Shown here piece after piece: positions 12,416 through 14,162 of a DNA stretch of 14,162 nt. This stretch comes from JANLQX01 sp043775075 (GTDB taxonomy: Bacteria; Actinomycetota; Acidimicrobiia; Acidimicrobiales; JANYDT01): NCBI GenBank assembly GCA_043775075.1, contig JAYVSS010000396.1, positions 1-14,162 on the forward strand, read 5' to 3'. Within the stretch, counting starts at the first letter, position 1. Each line of letters starts with the position of its first letter. The position numbers were made by a program, and so were the translations under genes. A model generated the notes under the pieces. The model saw only the letters and a program-made list of their open reading frames with translations. It had not been told where the DNA came from and made no database searches.

Positions 12416-13966
12416 TCACGAAGCGAACGTGGTGTTGGCCTTCCCCAGGTATTTGTCACGCAGGAGTCTCTTGTAGAGCTTGCCAGTCGGGAGGCGGGGG
12501 AGTTCGGCTTCGAAGTCGAGGGATCGAGGCACCTTGAATCGGGCCAGCTGCCCGCCACAAAAGTCCAACAGCTCGCGGGCCATGGCCGGGCTTGCTGCGG
12601 TCGGATCGACGAGTTGGACGACCGCCTTGACCTCTTCACCGAGGTCTTCGTTGGGTATCCCAAACACGGCCACGTCGGCCACCGCCGGATGAGTGACCAA
12701 CACGTCCTCGATTTCGCGGGGGTAGATATTTACGCCGCCAGAAATGATCATGTACGCCTTGCGGTCGGTGAGGAACAGGAACCCGTCGGTATCGAGATAC
12801 CCGACATCGCCCAGCGTGGATTGGCCTCCGGAGCGATGGGACTCGGCGTTCTTGTCCGGCGCATTGTGATACTCAAACTCGCCGCCGCCGGAGAACCAGA
12901 TGGAGCCTTCGGTCCCCGCTGGTTGCTTGTTGCCATCCTCGTCGAGGATATGTACGACAACGTTTGGCGTGGGACGTCCGACCGAACCCGGCTTCAGCAA
13001 CCAGTCTTTGCTCGAGATGTACGTGGAGCCGTTGCCTTCGGTGCCGGCGTAATACTCGTGCAGCTTCGGTCCCCACCACTCAATCATTTGTCGCTTCACG
13101 GGAACGGGGCATGGGGCTGCAGCATGGATGGCGACTTCGAGTGACGAGAGATCGTGCCGCGAGCGCTCCTCGGAAGATAACTTAAGCATACGTACGAACA
13201 TCGTGGGTACCCATTGCGAGTGCGTGACTCTGTGTTTCTCAATCAGAGCGAGCGAATCCATCGGGTCGAAGCGCTCCATGATCACAATCGTTCCGCCATA
13301 CCGATGGGTCCACAGCGAATATGCGAGTGGCGCAGCGTGGTACATCGGAGCCGGTGAGAGGTAGACCATCGAATCGCGATAGCCGTAGAGCGGAGCCAGC
13401 CCGGCGATCGACGGATCGTTGTCGCCTGGCTTCAGTCCGGGAAGAGCGCGCAGCACACCTTTCGGGCGACCGGTCGTACCGGACGAATAGAGCATGAGGG
13501 TGCCGAGCGCCTCGTCGTCAATCGGCGTGTCCGCGAGATCCTTGGTAACTTCTTCGAAGTCTTCGAAACCATCGACCTGATGGCGGGCTCCAACCATAAG
13601 TTTGCATACGACCCGATCCGCGAAGTCAATCTCCGCAACAACGGATGCCTTGGCGATGCTGGTGATGAACGCTTTCGCTCCGCAATCGTCGACGATATAG
13701 CTGACCTCGCCGGGCGTGAGAAAACTGTTGATGGCCGTGAGATAGAGACCCGAGCGCATCGCCGCCCATGCCACCTCCATGAACCGGATCTGGTTTTCCA
13801 TGAACAGCGCCACATGGTCGCCGCGTTGCAACCCGGCTCGACGAAAGAGGTGAGCGAGGCGGTTCGATCGTCTGTCGAGATCGGCCCAGCTCAAGGTTTC
13901 GCCGGTCAATCCCATGATTACGGCGGGTGCGTCGGGCTTGGTCTGGGCATGAACTCCGGGGTACAT
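12416..13966 (-). CDS. fatty-acid-type acyl-CoA synthetase (AMP-forming)
   Basis: It activates a carboxylic acid to acyl-CoA through acyl-AMP. From ATG 13966 it has 516 residues. Motifs: phosphate loop YSSGTTGRPKG (160-170), YYAGTEG (305-311), GDVGY (386-390), the full hinge DRKAYMIISGGVNIYPREIE (401-420), and PTGKLYKR with catalytic Lys496. All key residues are canonical, unlike the other synthetase in this window. The frame is open to a GTG at 14053, but those 29 extra residues are Pro/Arg/Cys-rich and their start would fall within the promoter of the divergent gene; MYPGVHAQTKPDAPAV is the usual kind of N-terminus. It resembles actinobacterial FadD-type ligases; the substrate (fatty acid, steroid side chain or other) is not predictable. 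Confidence 0.92.
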   Translation of the reverse strand: MYPGVHAQTKPDAPAVIMGLTGETLSWADLDRRSNRLAHLFRRAGLQRGDHVALFMENQIRFMEVAWAAMRSGLYLTAINSFLTPGEVSYIVDDCGAKAFITSIAKASVVAEIDFADRVVCKLMVGARHQVDGFEDFEEVTKDLADTPIDDEALGTLMLYSSGTTGRPKGVLRALPGLKPGDNDPSIAGLAPLYGYRDSMVYLSPAPMYHAAPLAYSLWTHRYGGTIVIMERFDPMDSLALIEKHRVTHSQWVPTMFVRMLKLSSEERSRHDLSSLEVAIHAAAPCPVPVKRQMIEWWGPKLHEYYAGTEGNGSTYISSKDWLLKPGSVGRPTPNVVVHILDEDGNKQPAGTEGSIWFSGGGEFEYHNAPDKNAESHRSGGQSTLGDVGYLDTDGFLFLTDRKAYMIISGGVNIYPREIEDVLVTHPAVADVAVFGIPNEDLGEEVKAVVQLVDPTAASPAMARELLDFCGGQLARFKVPRSLDFEAELPRLPTGKLYKRLLRDKYLGKANTTFAS

Positions 13967-14048
13967 GGAGCCGACGATAACGCTTGTGCAGCAGCCGCGA
14001 ACGTTCCGCTGTGGGGGTGGCTGGTCGCCCGGGGATGAACGGGACAAC

Positions 14049-14098
14049 TTCACTCGCCCAATGGCGATTGCCTACAATCGAACCACGAGGTAGGGGAG
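14049..14098 (+). promoter_or_regulatory. promoter and ribosome-binding site of the right-edge gene
   Basis: TTCACT (14049-14054) and TACAAT (14073-14078) are spaced by 18 bases, a good sigma-70-type pair and the strongest promoter match in the window. GGGGAG (14093-14098) then lies six bases before the ATG at 14105. Confidence 0.55.
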
Positions 14099-14104
14099 CC
14101 GATC

Positions 14105-14162
14105 ATGACGATTTTGGATTCGCTGAGCACACTGACAGGTAGTCCGCTAGAGCGGGTGGCGG
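14105..14162 (+). CDS. N-terminus of an unidentified protein (gene cut by right edge)
   Basis: An open frame starts at ATG 14105 and runs off the window after 19 codons, reading MTILDSLSTLTGSPLERVA. It is supported by the ribosome-binding site GGGGAG and by the promoter upstream. Too little is visible to name a family. It is divergent from the acyl-CoA synthetase gene. Confidence 0.5.
   Translation, partial: MTILDSLSTLTGSPLERVA

Noticed and set aside
10559..13966. The two acyl-CoA synthetases as a recent duplication
   Set aside because: They share only superfamily motifs and differ widely elsewhere, including the hinge. They are distant paralogues.
13967..14053. Earlier GTG start of the second acyl-CoA synthetase
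   Set aside because: The added 29 residues are not synthetase-like and the start would lie in the -35 region of the divergent gene's promoter. ATG 13966 gives a family-typical N-terminus.

Overview
The window is a GC-rich stretch of bacterial chromosome that looks actinobacterial, possibly of the class Acidimicrobiia. This placement is inferred from protein style and gene order (efp-nusB near pyrR-pyrB-pyrC, as in mycobacteria and their relatives), from many GTG starts and 4-bp gene overlaps, and from a mycobacterial-type PyrR leader. I see no rRNA, tRNA, CRISPR array, insertion sequence or phage gene. Most of the window is housekeeping sequence. The irregular part is around 12.1-12.4 kb.

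Layout, left to right. (1) 1-2031, plus strand: the C-terminal part of NADP-dependent isocitrate dehydrogenase (cut by the window edge), a coupled small unknown gene, elongation factor P (efp), and nusB coupled to efp. (2) 2090-4550, minus strand: three overlapping genes, read as a kinase-fold phosphotransferase, an unknown 149-aa protein and a monofunctional biotin-protein ligase (birA). (3) 4563-8274, plus strand: a leader with a perfect-consensus PyrR-binding element against the ribosome-binding site, then pyrR, pyrB and pyrC, each overlapping the next by 4 bp, then an EamA/DMT-family transporter 4 bp after pyrC. (4) 8336-8923, plus strand: an exported Rieske iron-sulfur protein. (5) 9030-10427, minus strand: an amidohydrolase very like 8-oxoguanine deaminase. 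(6) 10559-12085, plus strand: an AMP-forming acyl-CoA synthetase-like enzyme with an unusual hinge motif. (7) 12086-12415: no intact gene. It holds a 52-base near-perfect hairpin and a remnant of a TauD/TfdA-type dioxygenase gene. (8) 12416-13966, minus strand: a second acyl-CoA synthetase. (9) 14105 to the edge: the first codons of another plus-strand gene behind a good promoter and ribosome-binding site.

How the parts fit. PyrR, PyrB and PyrC form the core of a de novo pyrimidine operon. PyrR should sense uridine nucleotides and shut off its own operon by covering the first ribosome-binding site. No transcription attenuator is visible, so translational repression of the mycobacterial kind is the simplest reading. 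The carA, carB, pyrD and pyrF genes usually found downstream are absent; an uncharacterised transporter sits there instead. The best leads are the PyrR leader, the kinase/unknown/birA operon, and the hairpin-plus-dioxygenase-remnant scar between the two acyl-CoA synthetases. I found no clear evidence of an entirely new system.
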